DNA from: Cyanobacteria bacterium OH_PDB_230
GTDB taxonomy: Bacteria; Cyanobacteriota; Vampirovibrionia; Gastranaerophilales; Gastranaerophilaceae
Reading direction: 5' to 3'
Assembly (NCBI GenBank): GCA_023421795.1
Contig: JAEZSO010000002.1
Span: 744,001-808,000 of the forward strand
Length of the DNA stretch: 64,000 nucleotides
Numbering within the stretch: position 1 is the stretch's first letter; every line of letters begins with the position of its first letter. The position numbers were made by a program, and so were the translations under genes. Under the pieces are notes generated by a model. That model saw only the letters and a list, made by a program, of their open reading frames with translations. It was not told the DNA's origin and did no database searches. Below, one piece after another: positions 43,230 through 51,086 of this stretch.

Positions 43230-43889
43230 ATGAAAAGACTTTTTTTATTGATTTTGTTTTTATTTTTATTTTGCCCGGTTGTTTTTGCCGATATCATTCC
43301 GACAACAACAAACAGCATCGCGCATTATGGTTTTGGTGTTCTTAATATGAAAGATTCTTTTTGCGTATATTCTGAACCCGATGAAAATTCTAAAGTGCTG
43401 AAAAAAATCGATTTTGAAAAAGAAGCTCAATACCAGCCTATTATAGACAAAACAAGCAGCCTAGAAGGCACTATAATTGTTTATGTTCCTTCAAGCTCAA
43501 TAGCTTTGGTTTCGGTAGAATCGAACCAGGAAAATGGATGGTATGAAATATATTACGACCAAAAAAATGGCAAAACAGGCTGGGTAAAACAGACCAACCC
43601 TGATGCTTTTAAAACGTGGAGAAGTGCCTATTATACTTGGGGTAAAAAATACGGGCTTTATATTTTTAGAAATGTTCCGGAAGAGAAAAAAAGATTGTAT
43701 AGTCAGGATTCAGATACCTCACAGGCGTTAGAGAGTTTTACTTACCCTAAAAACATAAATTTTTCTATGATCAGAGGCAACTGGATGCTCGTTTCCGTCT
43801 TGGACCTTGGACAACACAATACAAAAATCGGTTGGATACGTTGGAGAGATGACGACGGAAAGCTTTTGATTTTTCCTTACTTTAAATGA
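43230..43889 (+). CDS. Secreted SH3-like protein
   Basis: A 219-residue exported protein with signal peptide MKRLFLLILFLFLFCPVVFA. The part after it resembles a bacterial SH3 domain: FCVYSEPDENSKVLKKI near the start, then NGWYEIYYDQKNGKTGWVK, the usual closing strand. A second similar ending (RGNWMLVSVLDLG ... IGWIRWRDDDGKL) suggests two SH3-like units. Such domains bind cell wall or peptides. The open frame extends 21 codons upstream, but the promoter placement argues for this ATG. Confidence 0.72.
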   Translation: MKRLFLLILFLFLFCPVVFADIIPTTTNSIAHYGFGVLNMKDSFCVYSEPDENSKVLKKIDFEKEAQYQPIIDKTSSLEGTIIVYVPSSSIALVSVESNQENGWYEIYYDQKNGKTGWVKQTNPDAFKTWRSAYYTWGKKYGLYIFRNVPEEKKRLYSQDSDTSQALESFTYPKNINFSMIRGNWMLVSVLDLGQHNTKIGWIRWRDDDGKLLIFPYFK

Positions 43890-43891
43890 TT

Positions 43892-44971
43892 TTATTCGAT
43901 TTCAGTTGAAACCAATTCTTCTGAAATCGTAGGAATTTGTTTTGATGTTTTTGCTCCAAGCTCCTGAAGTCTTTCAATTTGTCTAATTATATTGTCCCTG
44001 CCGGCAAGTCTTGTAAAAATCTGGTTCATTGATTTTTGAGCAGAATTTAAGTCTTTTACCATGTCTGCAAACTTGTCATACATTTTGCCTGCGACTTGCG
44101 CTATTTCTAGAGCGTTGTTATTTTGTCTTGTTACTATGTGGAAGCTGTTAATTATTTTTAAAGCGGCAAGTAATGTAGATGGTGAAGTCGGCATTACTTT
44201 ATTTTTCCAGGCGAATTCCCATAGCTGAGAATCTTCTAAAAACAGCATAGAATAGCAACTTTCGACTGGAATGAACATAAGAACATATTCTGGCGAATTG
44301 AAGTCGGGGGTATCGAAGTATTCTTTTTTAGAAAGATTTGTTATGTGGTTTTTTGTTGAATCTTTGAATTGTTTTAAATAATATTCTTTTTCTTCTCCGG
44401 TTTGAGCATTTATGTAGGCTTCGTAAGATGCTAAAGTTGTTTTTGCATCTATAAAGATTGCTTTATTTTCGGGTAATAATACCGTGGCGTCAGGTCTTTG
44501 AGTTCCTATACCTGTTTGAACCACATATTCTTCGCCTTTTTTAAGTCCTGAAAGCTCTAACACTCTTTCTAAAATGAGTTCGCCCCATTTTCCTTGTTTC
44601 ATGTTGTCGCCTTTTAGAGCCTGAGATAGTTTTGTCGTGTCCTGAGTAATCTTATTACCTGTTTCAATGACGCTTTTTATGTGCAAATCAAGGGTTGTGA
44701 ATTTTTCATTGTTCTGTTCAAATTTCTTTTTAAATTCTTCAATTTTTTCTTTAAAAGGATCTAAAAGTTCTGTCATTCTTTCTTTTGACATCGTTGAGAA
44801 ATCCTGGGTATTTTCCTTTACTATTTTGTTTGCCATGTTCTCAAATACCAGCTGCATTTGATTAAACATTTCCTGCTGGTTTTTTTCCTGGTTTTTACTT
44901 GTTTGTTTCACTATTAAAAAGGTTACTCCAACGCCCAATGCAAATCCAATAATAAAGATTAAAATATTCAT
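43892..44971 (-). CDS. rmuC: RmuC family protein
   Basis: A 359-residue RmuC homolog, a membrane-anchored PD-(D/E)XK-like nuclease family that limits recombination at inverted repeats. One N-terminal membrane helix (ILIFIIGFALGVGVTFLIV), a long coiled coil to about residue 120, then the conserved domain: QGKWGELILERVLELSGL, RPDATVLLPENKAIFIDAKTTL and VLMFIPVESCY. Its ATG shares a base with the proC stop (TAATG), so translation is coupled. Confidence 0.92.
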   Translation of the reverse strand: MNILIFIIGFALGVGVTFLIVKQTSKNQEKNQQEMFNQMQLVFENMANKIVKENTQDFSTMSKERMTELLDPFKEKIEEFKKKFEQNNEKFTTLDLHIKSVIETGNKITQDTTKLSQALKGDNMKQGKWGELILERVLELSGLKKGEEYVVQTGIGTQRPDATVLLPENKAIFIDAKTTLASYEAYINAQTGEEKEYYLKQFKDSTKNHITNLSKKEYFDTPDFNSPEYVLMFIPVESCYSMLFLEDSQLWEFAWKNKVMPTSPSTLLAALKIINSFHIVTRQNNNALEIAQVAGKMYDKFADMVKDLNSAQKSMNQIFTRLAGRDNIIRQIERLQELGAKTSKQIPTISEELVSTEIE

Positions 44972-45777
44972 TAATTCTCTCCGAGTGCTTTCGCTTTTTT
45001 CATTGTTTCTTCAATTGTAACATGCAAAATATCTTTGATATTTTTTGCTTTCAAAGTGTTATTTCCAACTTCAGTGCACCCGCCAGGAGTCGTTACATTG
45101 ATAATTAATTGCTCTGGAGGTACATCAGTGTCCATAATCATTTTTGCAGCCCCATATGCTGTTTGAGCGGATAATTTAAGACATGTTTTGTAATCTAAAC
45201 CTAATTTTTCACCTGCTTTTGCTATTTCATCAATGATGTAATAGTAAAATGCTGGACCAGAGCCGCTTATAGCTGTAATAATGTCTATATACTTTTCTTC
45301 TGATTCAATAACTTTTCCCACGCTTTTAAAAATATCAAGAGCAATTTTAGAATGTTCGTCTGTCGCAAATTTCCCCTTGCAAACAGCGCTCATTCCTTCA
45401 TTTACAAGAGCAGGTGTGTTCGGCATAACCCTGATTACTGGCACTTGGCCTAGAATTTCTTCGATATCTTTTATTGAAATCCCTGCTGCAATTGAAATTA
45501 CGATGTGATTTTCTTTTATAAAAGGTTTTAACTCTTTTAAAACGTCTTTTAAGATGAATGGTTTTACTGCAAAAACAAGTATATCCGTATTTTTAATGAC
45601 TTCAGTGTTATAAGTCGTAGTTTTTATTTTGAATTCGTCTTCTGCTTTTTTTAAGGCATCTTGATTTAAATCTGATACGAAAATGTTTTTTGAATCACAA
45701 AATTTTGAATCAATTATTCCTTTTATTATTGCGCTTGCCATTTTGCCTGCGCCGATGAATCCGATTTTCTTGTTCAT
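44971..45777 (-). CDS. proC: Pyrroline-5-carboxylate reductase
   Basis: A 268-residue ProC, the final step of proline synthesis, reducing pyrroline-5-carboxylate with NAD(P)H. KIGFIGAGKMASAIIKG is the nucleotide-binding loop; FAVKPFILKDVL, ISIAAGISIKDIE, VIRVMPNTPALVNEGMSAV, TAISGSGPAFYYYIIDEIA and TTPGGCTEVGN are family marks. The second Met (45777) is preferred, with AAAGG before it. rmuC follows with an overlapping stop/start. Confidence 0.94.
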   Translation of the reverse strand: MNKKIGFIGAGKMASAIIKGIIDSKFCDSKNIFVSDLNQDALKKAEDEFKIKTTTYNTEVIKNTDILVFAVKPFILKDVLKELKPFIKENHIVISIAAGISIKDIEEILGQVPVIRVMPNTPALVNEGMSAVCKGKFATDEHSKIALDIFKSVGKVIESEEKYIDIITAISGSGPAFYYYIIDEIAKAGEKLGLDYKTCLKLSAQTAYGAAKMIMDTDVPPEQLIINVTTPGGCTEVGNNTLKAKNIKDILHVTIEETMKKAKALGEN

Positions 45778-45805
45778 ATTCTTTAACCTTTTCAAATGTG
45801 CTTAA

Positions 45806-45834
45806 TTGACTTTGGAGTTTGTTTTATTTACTAT
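45806..45834 (+). promoter_or_regulatory. rpmH promoter
   Basis: TTGACT, a 17-bp spacer and TACTAT, about 39 bp before the rpmH ATG. Confidence 0.7.
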
Positions 45835-45872
45835 GATACAACTGGCAAATATAATATTCAAGGAGAAATAAA

Positions 45873-46025
45873 ATGAGACGTACACTAGAGGGTACTAAAA
45901 GAAAAAGACAAAGAGTAAGCGGCTTTAGAGCTAGAATGTCTACTCCTGGCGGTCAAGCAGTTCTTAACAGAAGAAGATCAAGAGGTCGTCACAAACTTGC
46001 TATCGTAGCTAAAACAAAAGCATAA
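45873..46025 (+). CDS. rpmH: 50S ribosomal protein L34
   Basis: A 50-residue L34: MRRTLEGTKRKRQRVSGFRARM, then TPGGQAVLNRRRSRGRHKL. It is slightly longer than the usual 44-46 residues and has Arg-Arg-Thr at the start as in Cyanobacteria. AGGAGAAA precedes the ATG. rnpA follows after a hairpin. Confidence 0.96.
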   Translation: MRRTLEGTKRKRQRVSGFRARMSTPGGQAVLNRRRSRGRHKLAIVAKTKA

Positions 46026-46051
46026 TCGTTTCAAGTTTATTTAAAATTATC

Positions 46052-46075
46052 AAGGCTATCCGTAGGATAGCCTTT
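46052..46075 (+). terminator. Hairpin between rpmH and rnpA
   Basis: AAGGCTATCC-GTA-GGATAGCCTT, a 10-bp stem with a 3-base loop and only three T after it. It may attenuate rnpA relative to rpmH or mark a processing site. Confidence 0.5.
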
Positions 46076-46095
46076 AAACTAAGATATGGTAACCC

Positions 46096-46452
46096 ATGTT
46101 AAAAAAACAATATAGATTAAAAAACAGATTAGCGTTTTCTGCTACTTATAAACAAAGAAATACAATTTCAAATGAGTTTATGGTTGCTTATTTAGGCAGA
46201 GAAAAAAAAGATGCCGGTATGTCCACAAAAGTCGGATTCGTCGTGAGCAAAAAATTTCATAAAAGAGCTGTAAAAAGAAATAGGACAAAAAGAGTCATCA
46301 GGGAAGTGTACAGGCTGGCTTTGAAAAGTAATGAGATCAATGAATTTCAGCGTTATCAGTCGGTGATTTTTATCCCCAAAAATAAGGCTCTTGGTGCTGA
46401 TTTTAAAACTATTCAAAATTCTCTTCATAGTTTGTGCAAAAAGCTGTCTTAA
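46096..46452 (+). CDS. rnpA: Ribonuclease P protein component
   Basis: A 118-residue RnpA, the protein subunit that helps the RNase P RNA process tRNA 5' ends. LKKQYRLKNRLAFSATYKQ at the N-terminus, KVGFVVSKKFHKRAVKRNRTKRVIREVYR containing the RNR motif, and a VIFIPKNKA strand near the C-terminus. The usual downstream yidD-yidC genes are absent; the export operon follows instead. Confidence 0.93.
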   Translation: MLKKQYRLKNRLAFSATYKQRNTISNEFMVAYLGREKKDAGMSTKVGFVVSKKFHKRAVKRNRTKRVIREVYRLALKSNEINEFQRYQSVIFIPKNKALGADFKTIQNSLHSLCKKLS

Positions 46453-46595
46453 AATATTGATAATAATACGATTTTCCTTAAAAAAATAATAGATATACAA
46501 CAAATAAATGATGTCCCCCGAGTGAAAAGCTTATATTGTATAACTAGGGATTTTATGCCTTTTATTTATAACACTTGGGGAAATAGGGCAAAACT

Positions 46596-47765
46596 GTGCA
46601 GGCAGAACAATTAAAGTATATTGCTAAATCAATGTTTACGGGTAATATTTATAAAAATTATCCTTGGCTTCGCATGAATATTTTTGAAAAGGCCTATGAA
46701 GCTTCAAAAGAATTTTTCAATACTGATTTAGGTCTAAAACTTGTAGGGATAACGGAAAAAGATAATGTTTTCTTTGCCGGAGAAGATTATTTTGTTACCA
46801 AAATAAGGATTACAAAAGAGCTGAATGTGCTTTTCAGAATTTCAAAAAATGCTGTTGAGATTCTGTTAGATGAAGTCTTGGGTAAATCAGATGCTCCATT
46901 TGTTTTTGAAAACCTCACTGAGCTTGAAGCAAAAATCCTGACAGGGTTTAACGACTTTTTGTATAAGTCTTTTTCAAATTATTTGATAGATACCGTAAAG
47001 TTAAGCAAAAAAGCAAAACAAAGCGCTGATTGCCATTTCACCATATTTATAAAAGGGCAATCGGATAACACAGGTAAAATAATAATTTCTGTTCCAATGG
47101 CGGCATTGCCCGAAATTCCAAACTTTGATACAGAATATACTTTTTCAATAGATGATTTCCCTAAAACTCTTGTCCCTGTTGATATAAAGGTAGGAACAAC
47201 AAAAATCTCTCTAAGAGATTTGAAGAATATTGAAGTAGAAGATATAGTTGTTCTTGAAAAAAGCAACATAAACAAAATGACAATTATGCTAGGCGATGAA
47301 CAAAAGGTGTTTAAAATCAGTCCTGATCCATCTTTGATTGTAAGCATGGATGATAGTGAAGAAGAGCTTGAAGGCGGAGGATATATAATGAACGAGAACA
47401 TAACTCAGAATATGTGGGATTCAATTCAGGTTGATATTTCAGCTGAATTTGAACAGGTTAAAATCCCGCTTGGGGATTTAAGACAAATCTCTGAAGGTCT
47501 TGTTGTAGATATCGGTTCGGTTTACGAAAACAAAATCGATTTAAAGGTCGAGAACAAAATTATTGCCTCCGGCGAACTTGTCATTATAAATGATAGATAT
47601 GGGATAAGAATTGACAAAGTGGTCGCTCCTGAATCTCAACCATCGGGTTATTCTCAGGAAACTCAGACAAAAGAACCTGAAGAAATAGCTCAAGAAGTTG
47701 AAGACGATTTTAATGAGGATGACTTTGACTACAGCAATTTTGAAATCGAAGACGAAAACATATAA
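46596..47765 (+). CDS. FliN/SctQ-like export switch protein with two SpoA domains
   Basis: A 389-residue protein heading the flagellar/type III export operon. After an N-terminal half with no clear match there are two SpoA (FliMN C-terminal) domains: one about residues 193-265 (PVDIKVGTTKISLRDLKNIEVEDIVVL) and one about 275-355 (FEQVKIPLGDLRQISEGLVVDIGS ... ELVIINDRYGIRI). The tail is very acidic. Two SpoA domains in one chain resemble SctQ of type III secretion or FliY-like switch proteins more than plain FliN. GTG start with AGGG upstream. It would form the cytoplasmic sorting or switch ring. Confidence 0.78.
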   Translation: MQAEQLKYIAKSMFTGNIYKNYPWLRMNIFEKAYEASKEFFNTDLGLKLVGITEKDNVFFAGEDYFVTKIRITKELNVLFRISKNAVEILLDEVLGKSDAPFVFENLTELEAKILTGFNDFLYKSFSNYLIDTVKLSKKAKQSADCHFTIFIKGQSDNTGKIIISVPMAALPEIPNFDTEYTFSIDDFPKTLVPVDIKVGTTKISLRDLKNIEVEDIVVLEKSNINKMTIMLGDEQKVFKISPDPSLIVSMDDSEEELEGGGYIMNENITQNMWDSIQVDISAEFEQVKIPLGDLRQISEGLVVDIGSVYENKIDLKVENKIIASGELVIINDRYGIRIDKVVAPESQPSGYSQETQTKEPEEIAQEVEDDFNEDDFDYSNFEIEDENI

Positions 47766-47775
47766 GGAGAAATAA

Positions 47776-48186
47776 ATGGGATTGTATTTAGTTAATTTTA
47801 TGGCATATACTCTGGCAATGATTGGTATTATTTTCGTTTGCCTTATGATATACAAAAAAACCATGTTGAATGTGGGAGAAAATAAAACTCCTGAATATTT
47901 GAAAATCGAAAATGCGTTAAATCTATCTGCAAGAAAAACAATTTATGTTGTAAAAGCAGGAGACGAAAAGTTTTTAATAGCTTCAGATGTGGATAAAACA
48001 ACTTTTTTGGCAAAATTAAATGATCGCAAAGAAGAATCTGTTGAAGAGAAAATAGCTTCAGCTATAAAAAAACCGACTTTATCAGGAATTTCAATAGACG
48101 ATGAACTTTTGTCTAAATCTTCAAACGTAAGAAAACTTCCTGTTATGAAAGAGTTAGTCAGAAAACTTAACGCACAAAGGGGTTAG
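47776..48186 (+). CDS. fliO: Flagellar biosynthesis protein FliO-like
   Basis: A 136-residue protein with one N-terminal membrane helix (LVNFMAYTLAMIGIIFVCLMIY) and a cytoplasmic domain with LNLSARKTIYVVKAGDEKFLIASDVDKTTFLAKL, the FliO pattern. FliO assists assembly of the FliP ring and is known from flagella, not injectisomes. It is placed right before fliP with a GGAGAAA ribosome site, as in flagellar operons. Confidence 0.82.
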   Translation: MGLYLVNFMAYTLAMIGIIFVCLMIYKKTMLNVGENKTPEYLKIENALNLSARKTIYVVKAGDEKFLIASDVDKTTFLAKLNDRKEESVEEKIASAIKKPTLSGISIDDELLSKSSNVRKLPVMKELVRKLNAQRG

Positions 48187-48187
48187 A

Positions 48188-48829
48188 ATGGACGGTTTAC
48201 TTAAAGATTTGAATCCTGTTTTACAAATGCTTTTGGTAATGAGTTTATTCTCATTACTTCCTTTTGTATTCACTTGTATGACAAGCTTTTTAAGATATGT
48301 AATTGTATTTTCATTCTTAAAACAGGCAATGGGTACGCAGCAATTGCCTCCAAGTATTGTTTTGATAGGGCTTTCAATTATATTAACTTTTTATACCATG
48401 GGGCCTGTGTTTCAGCAGATGTGGGATGTTGGTTCAAAGCCATACCAGAAAACCGGTTCAATGGTTCTTGCAATATCAGAAGGTTCTAAGCCTTTAAAAG
48501 AGTTTATGATGAAACAGACAAGGCAGGAAGATTTGGCGTTTTTTGTCGAATTATCCAAAAAACGTCCTCCGAAAAATCCTGACGAGATAACAATATGGGA
48601 AGTTGCTCCCGCTTATATCATAAGCGAGCTTAAAACTTCTTTTGAAATAGGTTTTATAATCTTTGTGCCGTTTATCGTTTTAGACTTGGTTGTGGCAAAC
48701 GTCCTTCTTGCGTTAGGGATGTTCATGTTGTCTCCGACAATCATATCTTTGCCGTTTAAACTCTTGATATTTATCGCTGTTGACGGATGGAGCCTGATAG
48801 TCCATGGTCTGGTTGGAAGCTTTAATTAA
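48188..48829 (+). CDS. fliP: Flagellar/type III export gate protein FliP
   Basis: A 213-residue inner-membrane export gate protein. LFSLLPFVFTCMTSFLRYVIVFSFLKQAMGTQQLPPSIVLIGL is the classic N-terminal part, and APAYIISELKTSFEIGFIIFVPFIVLDLVVANVLLALGMFMLSPTIISLPFKLLIFIAVDGW the C-terminal part. No cleavable signal peptide is evident, as in short FliP or SctR. It starts after one base from the fliO stop. Confidence 0.95.
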   Translation: MDGLLKDLNPVLQMLLVMSLFSLLPFVFTCMTSFLRYVIVFSFLKQAMGTQQLPPSIVLIGLSIILTFYTMGPVFQQMWDVGSKPYQKTGSMVLAISEGSKPLKEFMMKQTRQEDLAFFVELSKKRPPKNPDEITIWEVAPAYIISELKTSFEIGFIIFVPFIVLDLVVANVLLALGMFMLSPTIISLPFKLLIFIAVDGWSLIVHGLVGSFN

Positions 48830-48840
48830 GGATTAATTTT

Positions 48841-49332
48841 ATGGAAATATTAATGGAATATATGGGAAAAGGCTTGGTCACAATGCTTATGATCTCTATG
48901 CCCTGCGTATTGGTTGCGGCGGGGATAGGTTTGGTCGTGGGTATTTTGCAGGCCGTAACTCAGGTTCAAGAACAAACAATTGCTGCAGCTCCTAAGATTT
49001 TAGCAGTATTTCTTGTTATTATGATTTTTGGGTTAGGATATGTGAAATTGCTTACAGAGCTTATCCGCGAAGGTACCGTTTTGGCATTTGACGTTATTCC
49101 TAAAAACGAAAATTATGCGCTTCCTGCCGATTATTACAAATATACAAAGCCCTTTTCTGATGAAATGAGGGTTGATAGCTTTAGAAATGTTCCTTCGGTT
49201 AATGAAGTGATGAGAAACCCGGGCAAGCCTCCATTTGTAGATAATCAAGATAGAGTCAGATACAATTCAGCAAGCAAGGTGGAAACTCCTCACCCGAACC
49301 TTATTGAGCGTAACAAAATTATGGGCAGATAG
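48841..49332 (+). CDS. fliQ: Export gate protein FliQ with a long C-terminal extension
   Basis: A 163-residue FliQ. Residues 1-90 are the normal two-helix protein (LVTMLMISMPCVLVAAGIGLVVGILQAVTQVQEQTIAAAPKI ... VKLLTELIREG). The family usually ends near residue 90; here about 70 hydrophilic residues follow (PADYYKYTKPFSDEMRVDSF ... HPNLIERNKIMGR), not resembling any domain I know. The tail would lie on the cytoplasmic or periplasmic face of the gate. Twelve bases after fliP, four before the next gene. Confidence 0.92.
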   Translation: MEILMEYMGKGLVTMLMISMPCVLVAAGIGLVVGILQAVTQVQEQTIAAAPKILAVFLVIMIFGLGYVKLLTELIREGTVLAFDVIPKNENYALPADYYKYTKPFSDEMRVDSFRNVPSVNEVMRNPGKPPFVDNQDRVRYNSASKVETPHPNLIERNKIMGR

Positions 49333-49335
49333 TAA

Positions 49336-49692
49336 ATGAAAAAAGTTATCCTGTTTATTGTTTTTATGTTGTTGACGGTTACTGTTTCAGAGGCTGCGGT
49401 GGCTAAAAAAATCAGCCTTAATAAAGGTTCTATCTATCTTTTGCTGTTAGATGAAGAACCAACGAATTTTAAAATATCAAATCCGAATATTATGCAAGTT
49501 CAAATAATCCCAACATTGGAAAATAATAAAAAGCAAGTTCTAATACAGGCTCTAAACTATGGCAATTCATTATTTGAGGCTCAAACGTCAAGTAATCTGT
49601 ACAAATATGATTGCAAGATAACTGACGGTGCGCTGACCATCGATGAAGACATTTTTGAGATAGAAAAACCGAAGAACGAGGATTTAAAATGA
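49336..49692 (+). CDS. Secreted pilus/secretin N-terminal-domain-like protein
   Basis: A 118-residue exported protein with signal peptide MKKVILFIVFMLLTVTVSEA. The mature part matches the short beta domain at the start of CpaC/RcpA-type secretins: KKISLNKGSIYLLLLDEEPTNFKISNPNIMQVQII ... KQVLIQALNYGNSLFEAQ. A secretin barrel is absent. It lies between fliQ and fliR and overlaps fliR by four bases, so it is part of the export operon. A periplasmic role around the export machine or P/L-ring analogue is inference. Confidence 0.65.
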   Translation: MKKVILFIVFMLLTVTVSEAAVAKKISLNKGSIYLLLLDEEPTNFKISNPNIMQVQIIPTLENNKKQVLIQALNYGNSLFEAQTSSNLYKYDCKITDGALTIDEDIFEIEKPKNEDLK

Positions 49693-50471
49693 TAGATTCA
49701 GTGCTTTCAGGTTTTTCGACATATTTTCCGGAGATAAACAAAGCTCTAAGCTCAGGAATACTTATTTTTGTGAGGTTTCTTGGTTTGATAAGGTTCTGTC
49801 CGGGATTAAACAGAAAAGAAATACCAGCTATTGCAAAGTTGTCTTTTGCGATTATTTTTTCAGTAATACTAACAGCCATTCTCAAGCCGCCGATGCCTCC
49901 TACGGGTGTTTCAATGATTTATTCGGTTTTGGCAAATTATGTATTTGGCGCATTGCTGGGCTATATTGCTTATTGTATTTTGGCAGCTGTCGAAGCAGGC
50001 GGCGATATGATTAATATGCAAATGGGTCTTTCTTCTGCAATGGTTCTGGATCCCACTACTCAGGCTCAGACGTCCATATTGGGCAAATTTTTCGGCCTTT
50101 TAGGTTTGATAATTTTTATACAAGTCGGAGGGTTTTATTGGCTTTTCAATGCTTTTGTAAGAAGCTTTGAGATTTTTCCGCTGACGGCAGTAGCTATTCC
50201 TCTGGATAGGATAGTTAATATTCAGTACATTATAACCGTCACGTCAAATGTCCTTTATATCGGGCTTCAGTTGGCGTCTCCTGTACTTCTTGCAACATTA
50301 GGGCAAGATATAATCCTTGGTATAATTTCTAAAACGGCGCCCCAAATCAACGTATTTCAATTGAGCTTCCTGTTTAAACCTGTTTTTGGTGCTGCAATCC
50401 TTATTTGGATTATGCCTATACTCTATAATATAATTAATGATTTCTTTTTGTCGTTTTCACGGATCTTTTAG
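49689..50471 (+). CDS. fliR: Flagellar/type III export gate protein FliR
   Basis: A 260-residue membrane protein with six or so helices. Family marks are ILIFVRFLGLIRFCPGL, EAGGDMINMQMGLSSAMVLDP, and APQINVFQLSFLFKPVFGAAIL. It completes the FliPQR gate. It starts ATGA-style inside the previous gene. flhB and flhA are not found downstream, so they are elsewhere or absent. Confidence 0.92.
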   Translation: MIDSVLSGFSTYFPEINKALSSGILIFVRFLGLIRFCPGLNRKEIPAIAKLSFAIIFSVILTAILKPPMPPTGVSMIYSVLANYVFGALLGYIAYCILAAVEAGGDMINMQMGLSSAMVLDPTTQAQTSILGKFFGLLGLIIFIQVGGFYWLFNAFVRSFEIFPLTAVAIPLDRIVNIQYIITVTSNVLYIGLQLASPVLLATLGQDIILGIISKTAPQINVFQLSFLFKPVFGAAILIWIMPILYNIINDFFLSFSRIF

Positions 50472-50560
50472 GAAGTTACATGGGGGAAATAGAACCTTGT
50501 GGAGGTCCGTTTCTTGGTTAAGATTATTGGCAAAAAGAGAAACCTTTAAGAAGGTGTGAT

Positions 50561-50797
50561 TTAAAAATAATCGCAGATTCTTTTTTCTGATTTTACAAAG
50601 AATCTTTTAAATAACTTGTTTAAGAATGATACCTTTTGGACGATTAAATCGTCTCTTAAAACAGCTTTTTCAATGAGTACCCTGTTGTATATTTCGCTCA
50701 AATTAGCTGAGTTCTCGATATGAGGTTTTAAATTTTTCAACCTCATTTGACAACAGAGCATTGCATGCCTGATATTATCAATCTCATTTTGTTTCAT
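50561..50797 (-). CDS. Small hypothetical protein (78 aa)
   Basis: A 78-residue basic protein with three cysteines (RHAMLCCQMRL and RICDYF) and helical character (LSEIYNRVLIEKAVLRDDLIV). AAGGGAATC precedes the ATG. No family recognised; convergent with the export operon. Confidence 0.55.
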   Translation of the reverse strand: MKQNEIDNIRHAMLCCQMRLKNLKPHIENSANLSEIYNRVLIEKAVLRDDLIVQKVSFLNKLFKRFFVKSEKRICDYF

Positions 50798-51023
50798 TGG
50801 TTTGATTCCCTTTTGGAAGTATGTTGATACTCTTAGTTATTCAGCATTCGTATGCAGAAAAAGTTGTTTTGAATTTTGCGCATTAAGTTTCTTCTTTAAG
50901 AAAGTTGATTCGCAACAAATATATAATAATAAATAATTGTGAAAAAATACTCCACTAAAAAGTTTAAAATTATAATATGGAGTAGAATTGGCGCAAATTA
51001 AGCTTGGATAGGGATATCGATTA
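50798..51023. other. Intergenic region, no gene seen
   Basis: AT-rich DNA between a leftward small gene and the rightward heptosyltransferase. It should hold both divergent promoters. No ORF with a ribosome site and no strong hairpin are seen. Confidence 0.4.
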
Positions 51024-51052
51024 TTGCGAGGCTTTGTTCCTTGTGCTAATAT
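51024..51052 (+). promoter_or_regulatory. Heptosyltransferase promoter
   Basis: TTGCGA, a 17-bp spacer and TAATAT preceded by TGC (extended -10), 34 bp before the ATG. Confidence 0.65.
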
Positions 51053-51086
51053 ACGTTAAATAAGTTATAAACAAATTGTTGCATAT

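Noticed and set aside
43521..43537. GAATCGAACC, which looks like a reversed tRNA T-loop
   Set aside because: It lies in the coding part of the SH3-like gene and no acceptor or anticodon stem can be built around it.
46979..47401. 140-residue minus-strand ORF
   Set aside because: Antisense shadow of the FliN/SctQ-like gene, Ser-rich in the way of reversed acidic codons.
50480..50521. 13-codon ORF with GGAAG just after fliR
   Set aside because: Very short, sequence MGEIEPCGGPFLG without parallel; could be chance. Left out of the features.
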